Origin: Flavobacterium akiainvivens
GTDB lineage: Bacteria > Bacteroidota > Bacteroidia > Flavobacteriales > Flavobacteriaceae
Direction: 5' to 3'
NCBI RefSeq assembly: GCF_001278115.1
Contig: NZ_LIYD01000005.1
Location: 2,517,510-2,581,509 of the forward strand
DNA length: 64,000 bases
Shown here: positions 15,502-24,322 of the stretch, piece after piece
How the letters are laid out: the number at the start of each line of letters is the position of its first letter
How positions within the stretch are numbered: position 1 is the stretch's first letter
Made by a program: the position numbers and the translations under genes
The notes under the pieces: generated by a model
Told to the model about the DNA's origin: nothing
Databases searched by the model: none
What the model saw: only the letters and a program-made list of their open reading frames with translations

Positions 15502-18315
15502 ATGATTAAAAAGCTACTTTTGTTTGCCGTATTCTTTTCGGCATTAGCAACTTATGCACAAAAAGGGGTTATTTCAGGTAAAATAACCGACCTCGAGAGC
15601 AACTTCTCTTTACCCGGCGCCACCGTGCGCATTGCAGATGGCAACCGCTACACGGTTTCTAACCAGATAGGCGATTACGAATTTTTAAACGTACCGGAAG
15701 GCAGCTATACCGTAGAGGTTGTGTATATGGGCTACCAGACACAAACACAGGAAGTAAGCGTTGAAGCCGGAAAAACCGCCGTGCTTAACTTTATTATGGG
15801 TTCTGATGCCCAAAACCTTGAAGAGGTAATAATTGTGGGCGACCGCCTTAAAGGCCAGGCCCGTGCGCTGAACCAGCAAAAAAACAACCAGAACATTACC
15901 AACGTAATTTCATCTGACCAGGTAGGCCGTTTTCCTGACAGTAACATAGGCGACGCACTTAAGCGTGTACCGGGCATTACCATGCAAAACGACCAGGGCG
16001 AAGCGCGTAACATCATCATACGCGGCCTTGCACCGGCACTAAACTCGGTTACCATTAACGGAGACCGTATCCCTTCTGCCGAAGGCGATAACCGCAACGT
16101 GCAGATGGACCTTATTCCATCTGACATGATTGCCACTATGGAAGTTAACAAAACCCTTACGCCCGATATGGATGCCGATGCGATAGGTGGTTCGGTAAAC
16201 CTTATAACCCGTGCCGCACCTAACGGCGAAAGGATTTCTGCCACCCTTGCAGGCGGTTATGCGCCAATCAGGGAAAACCCTATTTACACCGCAGGCCTTG
16301 TATACGGTAACCGCTACCTTGATAACAAGCTGGGCGTTGTGGTAAGTGCTTCTTACAACAATAACGATTTTGGTTCAGACAACGTTGAGGCCGTTTGGGT
16401 TCAGGACGATTTTGGCAATACCTACGTTGAAGAGATGGACATACGCAAGTATGATGTACAGCGCATACGCCGCAGTGCCGCCCTTGCCATGGATTATAAA
16501 TTTAACGAAAACAACACCATTTACCTTAACGCCATGTACAACTGGAGAGACGACCGCGAAAACCGTTTCCGCACCACGTATGATGATATTGAGGTAAACT
16601 ATGCTGCCGATGGCGAAACCATAGACGGCTTTACAGGCCGCGTAAAGCGCGAAACAAAAGGCGGTGTAAACAACAGCCGCAACAAAAGCCGCAGGCTTGA
16701 AGACCAGCGCGTGCAAAACTACTCGGTACGTGGCGAGCACCTGCTAACCCCGGGCCTTGATATGGACTGGCAGGTTAACTATGCCAAAGCGCGCGAATTC
16801 CGCCCGGGCGAAAGGTATATTGAGTTTGAACAGGAAGGTCTTGACTTTACCCAAAACATAACCAACCCTGAGAGGCCGTTTATTGGCAGTACAGGCGAAG
16901 ATGTAAACGAGTTTGCACAATCAGGCCTTACTGAAAATAGGGACGATACACAGGAAAGTGAATTTGGCGCCAAGCTTAACTTCCGTTTTGCGCTATCGGC
17001 TATCGAGGGTCAAAAGGGCCGCATCAGGACCGGTCTTCGCGTTAGGATAAAAGACAAAGACCGTAACAACATTTTCTATTCTTACGAGCCTGTGGGCGAT
17101 GCCCCTACACTTGGGCAGGTAGGCACAAGCTTCTTTGGCGGCGACGGTTACAATCCGGGCAGCCAGTATGTGCCGGGCATATTTGCCTCAGCTTCATACC
17201 TGGGCAACCTTAACCTTAACAACACGTCGCTTTTTACAAGCGAGCTCGACCCTTCAGAATTCCTTGCCGTTAACTATACCGCTAAAGAAAACATCTATGC
17301 CGGTTACATCCGTTGGGACCAGGACATTACATCAAAACTATCTGTTATTGTGGGTGCCCGTATAGAAAACACGCACATTGACTATACCGGTAACCGCGTT
17401 CTTGACGAAGAAGAGCTTGAAGGTACTATTACCAACACCAACTCGTATACTAACATACTGCCTAACCTGCAGTTTAAGTACAACGCTACAGATGATTTTA
17501 TTCTGCGTGCTGCCTTTACCACAGCGCTTGCAAGGCCTGATTATTATGCCCTTGCGCCTTATGTAAACAACATAGCTGCCGATACCGAAATTATAGCCGG
17601 TAACCCTGCGCTTGATGCTACCTACTCTTACAACTTCGACTTTATGGCAGAGAACTACTTTAAGTCGGTGGGCCTTGTGTCGGGTGGTTTCTTCTACAAA
17701 AAGCTGAACGATTTCATCTACAATTACAGCAACAACCAGTACACCACTGCCGATTTTGCTAACGACTTCCCGGGCCAGGCTAACCCTGTACCGGCCGGCG
17801 AAAACTGGACATTCCTTCAGTCGCGCAACGGCGAAAGCGTAGATGTTTACGGTTTTGAGGTAGCGTTCCAGCGCCAGCTTGATTTCCTTCCGGGCTTCTT
17901 AAGGCACTTTGGTATCTATACCAACTATACCTATACCGATTCTAAAGCAAAAGGTATTGCCAGCGAAGACGGCGATGAAAGAAACGACGTAAGCCTTCCG
18001 GGCACAGCGCCGCATATGTTTAACGGCTCACTTTTCTGGGACAACAACAGGTTCTCTGCAAGGGTATCGGTTAACTATGCTGCCGATTATCTTGATGAAC
18101 TGGGCGCCGATGCCTTCCAGGACAGCTATTATGACAAGCAAACGTTCCTTGATGTAAATGCATCGTTCAAAATTACAGATAACATCCGCATTTTTGCCGA
18201 GGCTAATAACCTTACAAACCAGCCGCTGCGCTACTACCAGGGCGTTTCGTCAAGAACAAAGCAGGTTGAGTTTTATGAGGGCCGCTTTAACCTGGGCCTT
18301 AAGTTTGACTTTTAA
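15502..18315 (+). CDS. TonB-dependent outer membrane receptor
   Basis: A 937-residue receptor for energised import across the outer membrane. Order: signal peptide (residues 1-19, ending TYAQ), a carboxypeptidase-regulatory-like beta domain (about 23-96, GKITDLESNFSLPGATVRI...), a plug domain (about 120-235, with RFPDSNIGDALKRVPGIT and IIIRGLAPALNSVTINGDR), then the 22-strand barrel ending in the expected aromatic RFNLGLKFDF. It resembles the TonB receptors with FPDxNxxxALxRxPGv plugs more than SusC, and no SusD gene follows. Two enzymes that release phosphate lie immediately downstream in the same direction, so the likely substrate is phytate, inositol phosphates or another phosphoester. A Pho-box-like repeat precedes the promoter. 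The substrate is inference. Confidence 0.92.
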   Translation: MIKKLLLFAVFFSALATYAQKGVISGKITDLESNFSLPGATVRIADGNRYTVSNQIGDYEFLNVPEGSYTVEVVYMGYQTQTQEVSVEAGKTAVLNFIMGSDAQNLEEVIIVGDRLKGQARALNQQKNNQNITNVISSDQVGRFPDSNIGDALKRVPGITMQNDQGEARNIIIRGLAPALNSVTINGDRIPSAEGDNRNVQMDLIPSDMIATMEVNKTLTPDMDADAIGGSVNLITRAAPNGERISATLAGGYAPIRENPIYTAGLVYGNRYLDNKLGVVVSASYNNNDFGSDNVEAVWVQDDFGNTYVEEMDIRKYDVQRIRRSAALAMDYKFNENNTIYLNAMYNWRDDRENRFRTTYDDIEVNYAADGETIDGFTGRVKRETKGGVNNSRNKSRRLEDQRVQNYSVRGEHLLTPGLDMDWQVNYAKAREFRPGERYIEFEQEGLDFTQNITNPERPFIGSTGEDVNEFAQSGLTENRDDTQESEFGAKLNFRFALSAIEGQKGRIRTGLRVRIKDKDRNNIFYSYEPVGDAPTLGQVGTSFFGGDGYNPGSQYVPGIFASASYLGNLNLNNTSLFTSELDPSEFLAVNYTAKENIYAGYIRWDQDITSKLSVIVGARIENTHIDYTGNRVLDEEELEGTITNTNSYTNILPNLQFKYNATDDFILRAAFTTALARPDYYALAPYVNNIAADTEIIAGNPALDATYSYNFDFMAENYFKSVGLVSGGFFYKKLNDFIYNYSNNQYTTADFANDFPGQANPVPAGENWTFLQSRNGESVDVYGFEVAFQRQLDFLPGFLRHFGIYTNYTYTDSKAKGIASEDGDERNDVSLPGTAPHMFNGSLFWDNNRFSARVSVNYAADYLDELGADAFQDSYYDKQTFLDVNASFKITDNIRIFAEANNLTNQPLRYYQGVSSRTKQVEFYEGRFNLGLKFDF

Positions 18316-18336
18316 AAGTCGCAATAAAATATCAAT

Positions 18337-18368
18337 GCCGGGTAATGATTTTTCATTGCCCGGCTTTT
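18337..18368 (+). terminator. Hairpin terminator between receptor and phosphatase genes
   Basis: GCCGGGTAATGA and TCATTGCCCGGC form a 12-pair stem (one G-U) around TTTT, followed by TTTTAT. It sits inside what looks like an operon and may reduce expression of the downstream enzymes relative to the receptor. Confidence 0.75.
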
Positions 18369-18384
18369 ATCCATTTTAAGAAGT

Positions 18385-19371
18385 ATGAAAAAACTACTGT
18401 TATTACTGCTTACAGGCTTTGTTAGCTTTAGTATTTACAGCCAGGAGTACTTAGCCGAAGAAAAATCAGGCTACCGCGAGGGGTTTATCCCGGAACTGAA
18501 GCTGCTGGATAAGAGCCTTAACTTTGTGGCATTGGGTGATTTTGGCCGCTTTGGGCAATACTACCAAAAACCCGTAGCCGAACAAATGGGCAAGGCTGCC
18601 ATGACCATTGAGTCAGACTTTACCGTATGCGTAGGCGATAATTTTTACCCTAACGGCGTGCAAAGCACCGAAGACCACCAGTGGATATCTTCTTTCGAAA
18701 ACATCTACACAAACATGAGCCTGCATAACGACTGGTATGTAGCCCTGGGCAACCACGACTACCGCGGCAGCATACAGGCGCAGTTAGATTACACAAAAGT
18801 GAGCCGCAGGTGGCAAATGCCCGATAAGTACTACAGCAAAACCTTCGACCTTGATAACGGAGACAAAGTACTTATGGTGGTTATGGACACCAACCCCTAC
18901 ATAGACAGCTACCGCAAGCCGGGCATGATGTATGAAAACATTATTGCCCAGGACACCCTTGCACAAACGCAGTGGCTTACCGAAACCCTTAAAAATGCCG
19001 ACGAGAAGGTAAAGTGGAAAATTGTAGTGGGGCATCACCCGTTATACAGCGGCGGTAAACGAAAAACCAACCCCGACACCATTAAATTTGCAGAGCGCTT
19101 TGCCGGCGTGTTTGACACTTACAGGGTTGATGCCTACATTTGCGGGCACGAGCACGACCTGCAAATCATTAAGCCTAAAGGCAGGTACACCACGCAGTTT
19201 CTTTCGGGCGCGGCAAGCGAGGTAAGGCCTACCGGAAAAACCGAGGGCACGCTGTTTGCCGAAAGCCAGGCGGGCTTCATGACGTTTTCCATCACAAGCA
19301 ATAAACTGCTGGTGCAGGTAGTTAACCATGAAGGGAAAATTTTATACACAACCGAAATAAACAAAAAGTAA
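18385..19371 (+). CDS. Exported metallophosphatase, purple acid phosphatase-like
   Basis: A 328-residue exported phosphoesterase related to tartrate-resistant acid phosphatases. Signal peptide: MKKLLLLLLTGFVSFSIYSQ. All blocks of the calcineurin-like metallophosphatase core are present in order: ALGDFGRFG (GDxG), VGDNFYPNG (GDNxY), ALGNHDY (GNHD), VVGHHPLYS (GHHP) and ICGHEHDLQ (GHxH). The GDNFYPNG and preceding FGRFGQYY features suit the two-metal purple acid type. It follows the receptor by 69 bases and precedes the phytase by 2 bases, so it is probably a periplasmic or surface enzyme that finishes dephosphorylation of products made by the phytase. Substrate specificity cannot be read from sequence. 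Confidence 0.92.
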   Translation: MKKLLLLLLTGFVSFSIYSQEYLAEEKSGYREGFIPELKLLDKSLNFVALGDFGRFGQYYQKPVAEQMGKAAMTIESDFTVCVGDNFYPNGVQSTEDHQWISSFENIYTNMSLHNDWYVALGNHDYRGSIQAQLDYTKVSRRWQMPDKYYSKTFDLDNGDKVLMVVMDTNPYIDSYRKPGMMYENIIAQDTLAQTQWLTETLKNADEKVKWKIVVGHHPLYSGGKRKTNPDTIKFAERFAGVFDTYRVDAYICGHEHDLQIIKPKGRYTTQFLSGAASEVRPTGKTEGTLFAESQAGFMTFSITSNKLLVQVVNHEGKILYTTEINKK

Positions 19372-19373
19372 CA

Positions 19374-20435
19374 ATGCAAAAATATATAGCACTATTGGCC
19401 GGCGCAGCACTTATGGCTTCATGCAAAAGCAGCCTGGCACCCATAAAGGCCGATGCCATTACACCCACTGTGGTAACACAGCCAACCCCACACGATACAG
19501 ATGACCCATGTATATGGATTAACCCCGCAGACGCCTCTAAAAGCCTTGTAATAGGCACTGACAAGGATACCGAAGGTGGCCTGTATGTGTATGACCTTGC
19601 CGGGAAGATTGTAGGCAAAAGCGAAACGCTTAAAAGGCCCAATAATGTAGACCTGGCGTATGGCCTTACCATAGGCGGCAAAAAATATGATGTGGTCATT
19701 ACCACAGAACGCGAGCGCAACATGATTCGCATATTCTCAATTCCGGATATGAAGCCCCTTGATAACGGTGGCATCCCGGTTTTTGAAGGCGAGGCCGAAC
19801 AGGGGCCAATGGGTGTGGCCATTTACACCCGCCCGCAAGACAAGGCCATATTTGCCGTTGTAGGGCGCAAAAGCGGGCCAACGGGTTCATACCTGTGGCA
19901 GTACAAAATAAGCGATTCAGGCAACGGATATGCAGCCGCAACGGTGGTGCGCAAATTCGGCAGCTTTAGCGGTAAAAAAGAAATAGAAGCCATAGCCGTA
20001 GATAACGAACTGGGCTTTATTTATTACTGCGACGAAACCGTAGGCATTAAAAAGTACATAGCCGACCCGGATGCCAAAAACGACAACGAACTGGTGCTGT
20101 TCGGCACACAGGGTTTTGTATCAGACCACGAGGGTATAGCCATTTACAAAAGCAGCCCTAAAACAGGCTACATACTGGTATCTAACCAGCAGGCCAACAC
20201 GTTTATGGTTTTCCCGCGCGAGGGTGCTAACGGCAACACCAACAACCACCCGCTGCTTGCCGAAATACCTACCTCAACAATTGAATGCGATGGCGCCGAT
20301 GCCACAAGCATAAACCTGGGCGGCAACTTCCGTAACGGGATGCTGGTAGCCATGAGCAACGGCATGACGTTTCACTATTACGACTGGAATATTATCCAGA
20401 AACTTATAGATGCCGGCTACGGCCTTAAAAAATAA
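19374..20435 (+). CDS. Beta-propeller phytase, lipoprotein
   Basis: A 353-residue 3-phytase of the six-bladed beta-propeller family, which hydrolyses phytate in a calcium-dependent way at neutral pH. It is lipidated: lipobox LMASC (C16). Family landmarks are seen in order: HDTDDPCIWINP (Ca and phosphate contact loop), GTDKDTEGGLYVYDLAG, RPNNVDLAYG, TTERERNMIRIF, GPMGVAIY, EIEAIAVDNELGFIYYCDE and SDHEGIAIYK. The start is two bases after the phosphatase stop, so the two are translationally linked. It would release phosphate from phytate at the cell surface; the receptor upstream may import the lower inositol phosphates. Confidence 0.92.
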   Translation: MQKYIALLAGAALMASCKSSLAPIKADAITPTVVTQPTPHDTDDPCIWINPADASKSLVIGTDKDTEGGLYVYDLAGKIVGKSETLKRPNNVDLAYGLTIGGKKYDVVITTERERNMIRIFSIPDMKPLDNGGIPVFEGEAEQGPMGVAIYTRPQDKAIFAVVGRKSGPTGSYLWQYKISDSGNGYAAATVVRKFGSFSGKKEIEAIAVDNELGFIYYCDETVGIKKYIADPDAKNDNELVLFGTQGFVSDHEGIAIYKSSPKTGYILVSNQQANTFMVFPREGANGNTNNHPLLAEIPTSTIECDGADATSINLGGNFRNGMLVAMSNGMTFHYYDWNIIQKLIDAGYGLKK

Positions 20436-20459
20436 ATTTGGAGTTTTATTAATGATGAG

Positions 20460-20490
20460 AAGGAAGGGTGTAATGCCCTTCCTTTTTTTA
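20460..20490 (+). terminator. Intrinsic terminator after the phytase gene
   Basis: AAGGAAGGG and CCCTTCCTT pair around TGTAATG, then TTTTTATT. Confidence 0.85.
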
Positions 20491-20669
20491 TTGAATGAAG
20501 TTTTCCCTGTTTCCCCCTGGCTAAAGCCAGGGACAAATGATTGCTGTAGGCTGAAACTGGGTGTAAATGATTATAAACTGAAAGATTTGCCTGTTCCAGT
20601 TCCTACGAAATGATTTGCCCTCGGCTTAAGCCGGGGGAACAAAATATGCAAACACAATTTATTGCAAAT

Positions 20670-20697
20670 AAAAAAGACCCTGACTTGCGTCAGGGCC
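20670..20697 (-). terminator. Terminator of the tRNA unit
   Basis: On the minus strand GGCCCTGAC and GTCAGGGTC form a stem around GCAA, followed by TTTTTT. It lies just beyond the 3' end of tRNA-Leu. Confidence 0.8.
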
Positions 20698-20709
20698 TTG
20701 GTTTTTTAG

Positions 20710-20795
20710 TACTCAAGGCGGGACTTGAACCCGCACGGGCATTACTGCCCACTGGATTTTAAGTCCAGCGTGTCTACCGATTCCACCACTCGAGC
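20710..20795 (-). tRNA. tRNA-Leu (anticodon TAA)
   Basis: An 86-base tRNA with the long variable arm of class II tRNAs (GGGCAGTAATGCCC), T-arm GGGTTCAAGTCCC, D-arm GTGGTGGAATCGGTAGACAC, and anticodon stem-loop CTGGACTTAAAATCCAG giving anticodon TAA. The acceptor stem GCTCGAG pairs with CTTGAGT (two G-U). The terminal CCA is not encoded. Confidence 0.97.
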
Positions 20796-20806
20796 TTAAA
20801 CTTTCG

Positions 20807-20879
20807 AGCGAAAAACGGGATTCGAACCCGCGACCTCCACCTTGGCAAGGTGGCGCTCTACCAACTGAGCTATTTTCGC
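20807..20879 (-). tRNA. tRNA-Gly (anticodon GCC)
   Basis: A 73-base tRNA, acceptor GCGAAAA/TTTTCGC, D-arm AGCTCAGTTGGTAGAGC, anticodon loop TTGCCAA (anticodon GCC), T-arm GCGGGTTCGAATCCCGT. CCA is not encoded. It lies 11 bases before tRNA-Leu in the same transcript. Confidence 0.97.
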
Positions 20880-21166
20880 ATTATTTCAATTTGTTGGCGT
20901 TACTTCCGTATTGCGAGTGCAAATGTAGGCCATAATTTTAATTCTGCAAGCCTTTTTCAAAAAAAAATTACACAAATTTCATAACCTTCTGAAAACGTTA
21001 TTTTTAAAAATGAAAATTTTTTCATCTTTTTTCAGGGCAATGCTAAAGTTCGGTAAAAAACCATCAAATTTATGCATCACCCACTGATTCCTTCCCAGGG
21101 CGATACCCGGGGCTTTGAAAAGTCCGGCCCCTACAGGGCCGCCGCAAACCTGCTACCTGCTACCTG
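20880..21166. other. Intergenic region between tRNA-Gly and pbpC
   Basis: It holds the tRNA promoter, an AT-rich stretch, and near 21144-21180 a short imperfect tandem repeat of CTGCTAC (about five copies) next to the pbpC stop. No gene is visible. Confidence 0.6.
20920..20949 (-). promoter_or_regulatory. Promoter of the tRNA unit
   Basis: TTG (20947-20949) and TACATTTG (20920-20927) are 19 bases apart on the minus strand, an exact match to the TTG-N19-TAnnTTTG pattern. The first tRNA begins 41 bases downstream. Confidence 0.7.
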
Positions 21167-23581
21167 CTAGCTGCTACCTGCCTCAACAATAATAGTGCGC
21201 CGCACTTCATTACCCGCCTCATCGGTTACGGTAATAACATACCGGCCGCTTTTGGCCTTAATGGGCATTTCGTGATAGGTTTGGGTGGTGCCCAGATAAA
21301 CATCGTTAAGGTACCAAAACAGCTTTGCATTGCGCTGGGTGTGGGCGGCACGGGCCATAAAGGGCTGCACAGCGCCGTTAAAATCTTTAGTAAGGTATAT
21401 TTTACCATCCTGCTGCGGATAAATAAAATCAAGCGCCGCTGCGTTGCCCTCACGGCAATCATCCCTAAAGGGCGGCAGCGGCAGGTAGTTTATGTGCTTT
21501 GTTTTGTAATACCACTCCATAACCGGTGGCAGTACAAACCACGGCCGGGCAACCATGTTGTCTATACTTTCGCAATTGCTGTTTACACGATATTGGCCGG
21601 TTATGTCAAGGTGCACCAGCTTATGATACGGGCATACCGCTGTTTTCTTTGCATTAACGGGAATCCACTGCTGCTGTACGGGGCAGTATTCACCTGCCAG
21701 GTGGCCGCTTAGGGCACATATATCTGCCTTTTCCATATCGTTAAGCGGGGCGGCAAACCACGGGGTGCGCGGCAACAGGTTAAACACATCAAACAAAATA
21801 GGCGCAGCACTGCCCACCCCGGTAAGCGATGGCCTGCCTTCGCCCGATGCATTGCCTACCCAAACGCCCACTACATAGCGCGAGCTGGTGCCTATGGCCC
21901 AACCGTCTCGCCCGCCAAAACTGGTGCCGGTTTTCCACGCTATTTGTAACGACGAATCATAAAAGCGCCAGGCCTCATCACCCTGCGGGCGGTTAACCTC
22001 TTTCATGGCATTATACGTAAGCCATATACTACCCGCCCCAAGCTGTGGCTTTTGGTAGGTTTCGCTGCCAAATTCACGCGTAATGCTGCTGTCCCAGTTC
22101 AGTTCGGCAAATTCGCCCTTACGGTATTTGGCCTGTGTGGCGGTAAAATGGTTCAGCGTACCCGTAAGCCCGGCGTAGGTGCGGCACAAATCCCACAGGT
22201 TACTCTCTGCCCCACCCAGTATAAGCGAGAGCCCGTAATGGTCAGGCTGCTTGTTAACATCGCGCAACTTATAATTCTGCAACTCATCATAAAATTTGCG
22301 GATGCCGTGCTGCTTCAGCATCAGCACTGCGGGTATGTTCAGCGAGCGTGAAAGCGCCCGTTGTGCCGGTACCGCCCCGTCATACGTCAGTTCATAGTTC
22401 TTTGGCGTATAGCCCGAAATTTGTGTGGGTACATCGGCAATCAGGGTGTTGGGCAGCAGTTCGCCCTCATCGAGCATATTGGCAAACAGCAGCGGCTTTA
22501 AAATACTGCCGGTACTGCGCGGTGCAGGTATAATATCTACATCTTTGCCGTGCTTGCGGTCGGTTGGGGCATTGCCCACATAAGCCACAATGTTACGCGT
22601 TTGCACATCTACCACCATAACGGCCAGGTTGTGCACCTCGGTTTGGCGGTATTCCTGGTAGTAGCGGGCGGCAATCTGGTTAACGCGTTCCTGCAGGCTG
22701 TGCTTAACGGTGGTTTTTATGCGTTGGCCTTCTTTTGCCTTTGCAATATTCTGAAGCAGGTGCGGCGCGGCCTGCGGCAGGTCATACGGCTTCTGCGGAA
22801 GCCCCTCCTGCAACGAAAGTTCATAAGTGGTCTTATCTATTATTTTTTCGTCAAACAGCTTTTTAAGCAGCCTGTCGCGCTTATCGCGAAGCTTTTGCTG
22901 GTTCTTGCCGGGATAAATAAGGCCTGGGGCATTGGGCAGCACGGCCAGCGTGGCACTCTCTGCCCACGAAAGCTGGTGCGGCTGTACGCCAAAGTAGCGC
23001 CAGGCAGCCATATCAAGCCCCACCACATTACCCCCAAACGGAGCGTGGGCGGCATACAGCCCTAAAATTTGGTCTTTGCTGTGGCGCAGCTCCAGGCGGG
23101 TGGCCAGTATCATCTCAATTATCTTTTCGGCATAGCTGCGCTCCTCCCCGCCCCTGCTCAGGCGGATAACCTGCTGCGTAAGGGTACTGCCCCCGCGCAC
23201 CACCCTGCCTGCATCATGGTTTTGCTTCATGGCCTTTACAATAGCCACGGGGTTAAAGCCGGGGTGCTTGTAAAAATGCTGGTCTTCAAAATACACTATG
23301 CATTTTTTAAATTTTTCGGGTATACTGTCCTGCTCCGGGAAACGCCACTGCCCATCCCGGGCTATGCGGGCACCCAGGAGTTCGCCCTCAGTGCTTTCAA
23401 TCACGGTGCTGTACGGGTCTTTAAACAACGTGCGGGGCAGGCAAAAGTAGTACCATACCAGCAGCACCGCCATAAGTGCCGACTTAATACGGTTGCGTTT
23501 TACCCACCGGGCAATGCGGTTAAAAATATGCTGAAAAAAAGCAGCGGCTTTAAGGGCAGCCTGCTGTAAGAATTTGGCCAT
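21167..23581 (-). CDS. pbpC: Penicillin-binding protein 1C
   Basis: A bifunctional class A penicillin-binding protein that polymerises and cross-links peptidoglycan. The 804-residue protein has an N-terminal membrane anchor (about 33-48), a GT51 glycosyltransferase domain with catalytic E99 in FEDQHFYKHPG and GGSTLTQQVIR (residues 130-140), a transpeptidase domain with S359 and K362 (STGSILK), SLN (413-415) and KTGTS, and a C-terminal BiPBP_C domain (about 715-800). The order and length are normal for PbpC. An alpha-2-macroglobulin gene is nearby on the same strand, the known pairing (as in E. coli pbpC-yfhM), but here a divergent small gene sits between them. Confidence 0.95.
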   Translation of the reverse strand: MAKFLQQAALKAAAFFQHIFNRIARWVKRNRIKSALMAVLLVWYYFCLPRTLFKDPYSTVIESTEGELLGARIARDGQWRFPEQDSIPEKFKKCIVYFEDQHFYKHPGFNPVAIVKAMKQNHDAGRVVRGGSTLTQQVIRLSRGGEERSYAEKIIEMILATRLELRHSKDQILGLYAAHAPFGGNVVGLDMAAWRYFGVQPHQLSWAESATLAVLPNAPGLIYPGKNQQKLRDKRDRLLKKLFDEKIIDKTTYELSLQEGLPQKPYDLPQAAPHLLQNIAKAKEGQRIKTTVKHSLQERVNQIAARYYQEYRQTEVHNLAVMVVDVQTRNIVAYVGNAPTDRKHGKDVDIIPAPRSTGSILKPLLFANMLDEGELLPNTLIADVPTQISGYTPKNYELTYDGAVPAQRALSRSLNIPAVLMLKQHGIRKFYDELQNYKLRDVNKQPDHYGLSLILGGAESNLWDLCRTYAGLTGTLNHFTATQAKYRKGEFAELNWDSSITREFGSETYQKPQLGAGSIWLTYNAMKEVNRPQGDEAWRFYDSSLQIAWKTGTSFGGRDGWAIGTSSRYVVGVWVGNASGEGRPSLTGVGSAAPILFDVFNLLPRTPWFAAPLNDMEKADICALSGHLAGEYCPVQQQWIPVNAKKTAVCPYHKLVHLDITGQYRVNSNCESIDNMVARPWFVLPPVMEWYYKTKHINYLPLPPFRDDCREGNAAALDFIYPQQDGKIYLTKDFNGAVQPFMARAAHTQRNAKLFWYLNDVYLGTTQTYHEMPIKAKSGRYVITVTDEAGNEVRRTIIVEAGSS

Positions 23582-23746
23582 TGTTAGTTGTATACCGGTT
23601 GGCGGTTTATGTAAATGTAAAACGTTTTATGCATACTAAAGCGTGTGCTGCCTGCGTTTTTATGCAGGACATATCACTAAAAAGTATTATTAATAAAATA
23701 GCTTTCTAAAAAAATACCAGTATTTTTACAGCAAAAATTACTACTT

Positions 23747-24265
23747 ATGAAAAAACTCCTTACTATCACCTTTACCCTGGTTACAACAGCAATTTTTGCC
23801 CAGGCAGACATTTGCAAAAACCTTATAGGCGCACTGCCTAACCTGCAACGCTATGACAAATACTCTCTGGCACAGGGCTTTGTGTGCGAACAGGGGTATA
23901 TAACAACCTATTACACTATAGGCGACGGAGAGAACCAACAGGTTTTCAGCATAATACTTACCGATACAAAGCAGGAATCAAACCACGGCATGCTGGAAGA
24001 CGCAGAGTCTAAATATGAAATTGCTAAAAAATCATCAGACAAAAGCGCGATGACGGTAAGCCGCCTTAAACTGGGAACCAAAAGCATTGTTTCACACGAT
24101 GTTAATACCGGAACAAAACGCATTTATGGTTACAAGGTTATCCTTAAAAACCGCTACGTGCTGGATATTATGGTTAACAACAACAACATAATGAACCTGA
24201 ATCAATTCCAGGATTTCATTTCTGATTATGTAGCCTCAATAAAAGAATATTCGCTACCGAATTAA
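23747..24265 (+). CDS. Small exported protein, unknown function
   Basis: A 172-residue protein with a signal peptide (MKKLLTITFTLVTTAIFAQA) and a mature part of mixed alpha/beta character with two cysteines (C24 and C46), possibly a disulfide. No domain was recognised. It lies on the plus strand between pbpC and the alpha-2-macroglobulin gene, both on the minus strand, thereby separating a gene pair that is often adjacent. It shares the hairpin at 24285 with the gene ending on the other side. The pattern of lysine-rich short helices (KKSSDKSAMTVSRLKLG) does not identify a function. Confidence 0.75.
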   Translation: MKKLLTITFTLVTTAIFAQADICKNLIGALPNLQRYDKYSLAQGFVCEQGYITTYYTIGDGENQQVFSIILTDTKQESNHGMLEDAESKYEIAKKSSDKSAMTVSRLKLGTKSIVSHDVNTGTKRIYGYKVILKNRYVLDIMVNNNNIMNLNQFQDFISDYVASIKEYSLPN

Positions 24266-24284
24266 TTTCAACAATAGTATATAC

Positions 24285-24312
24285 AAACCCCGGCAATTGC
24301 CGGGGTTTCTTG
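24285..24312. terminator. Bidirectional terminator
   Basis: AAACCCCGGC and GCCGGGGTTT pair around a short AATT loop, with T-runs on both strands, between the convergent ends of the small exported protein gene and the alpha-2-macroglobulin gene. Confidence 0.85.
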
Positions 24313-24322
24313 TTTTTATTTA

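Larger units (their letters stand above)
20436..20700. other. Intergenic region with terminators and a REP-like repeat
   Basis: After the phytase terminator (20460-20490) comes a tract with hairpins CCCTGGCTAAAGCCAGGG (about 20515-20532) and CCCTCGGCTTAAGCCGGGGG (about 20618-20637) separated by a run of diverged copies of a short motif. This is a dispersed-repeat type; a small open frame across it is not a gene. Confidence 0.65.

Noticed and set aside
15502..18315. SusC of a polysaccharide utilisation locus
   Set aside because: No SusD homologue or glycoside hydrolase follows, and the downstream enzymes are phosphatases.
20410..20613. 67-residue open frame after the phytase
   Set aside because: It starts within the phytase gene, crosses the terminator and translates the repeat hairpins.
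20650..20900. tRNA attachment site for an integrated element
   Set aside because: Both tRNAs are intact with their own promoter and terminator; no partial tRNA copy was noticed downstream.
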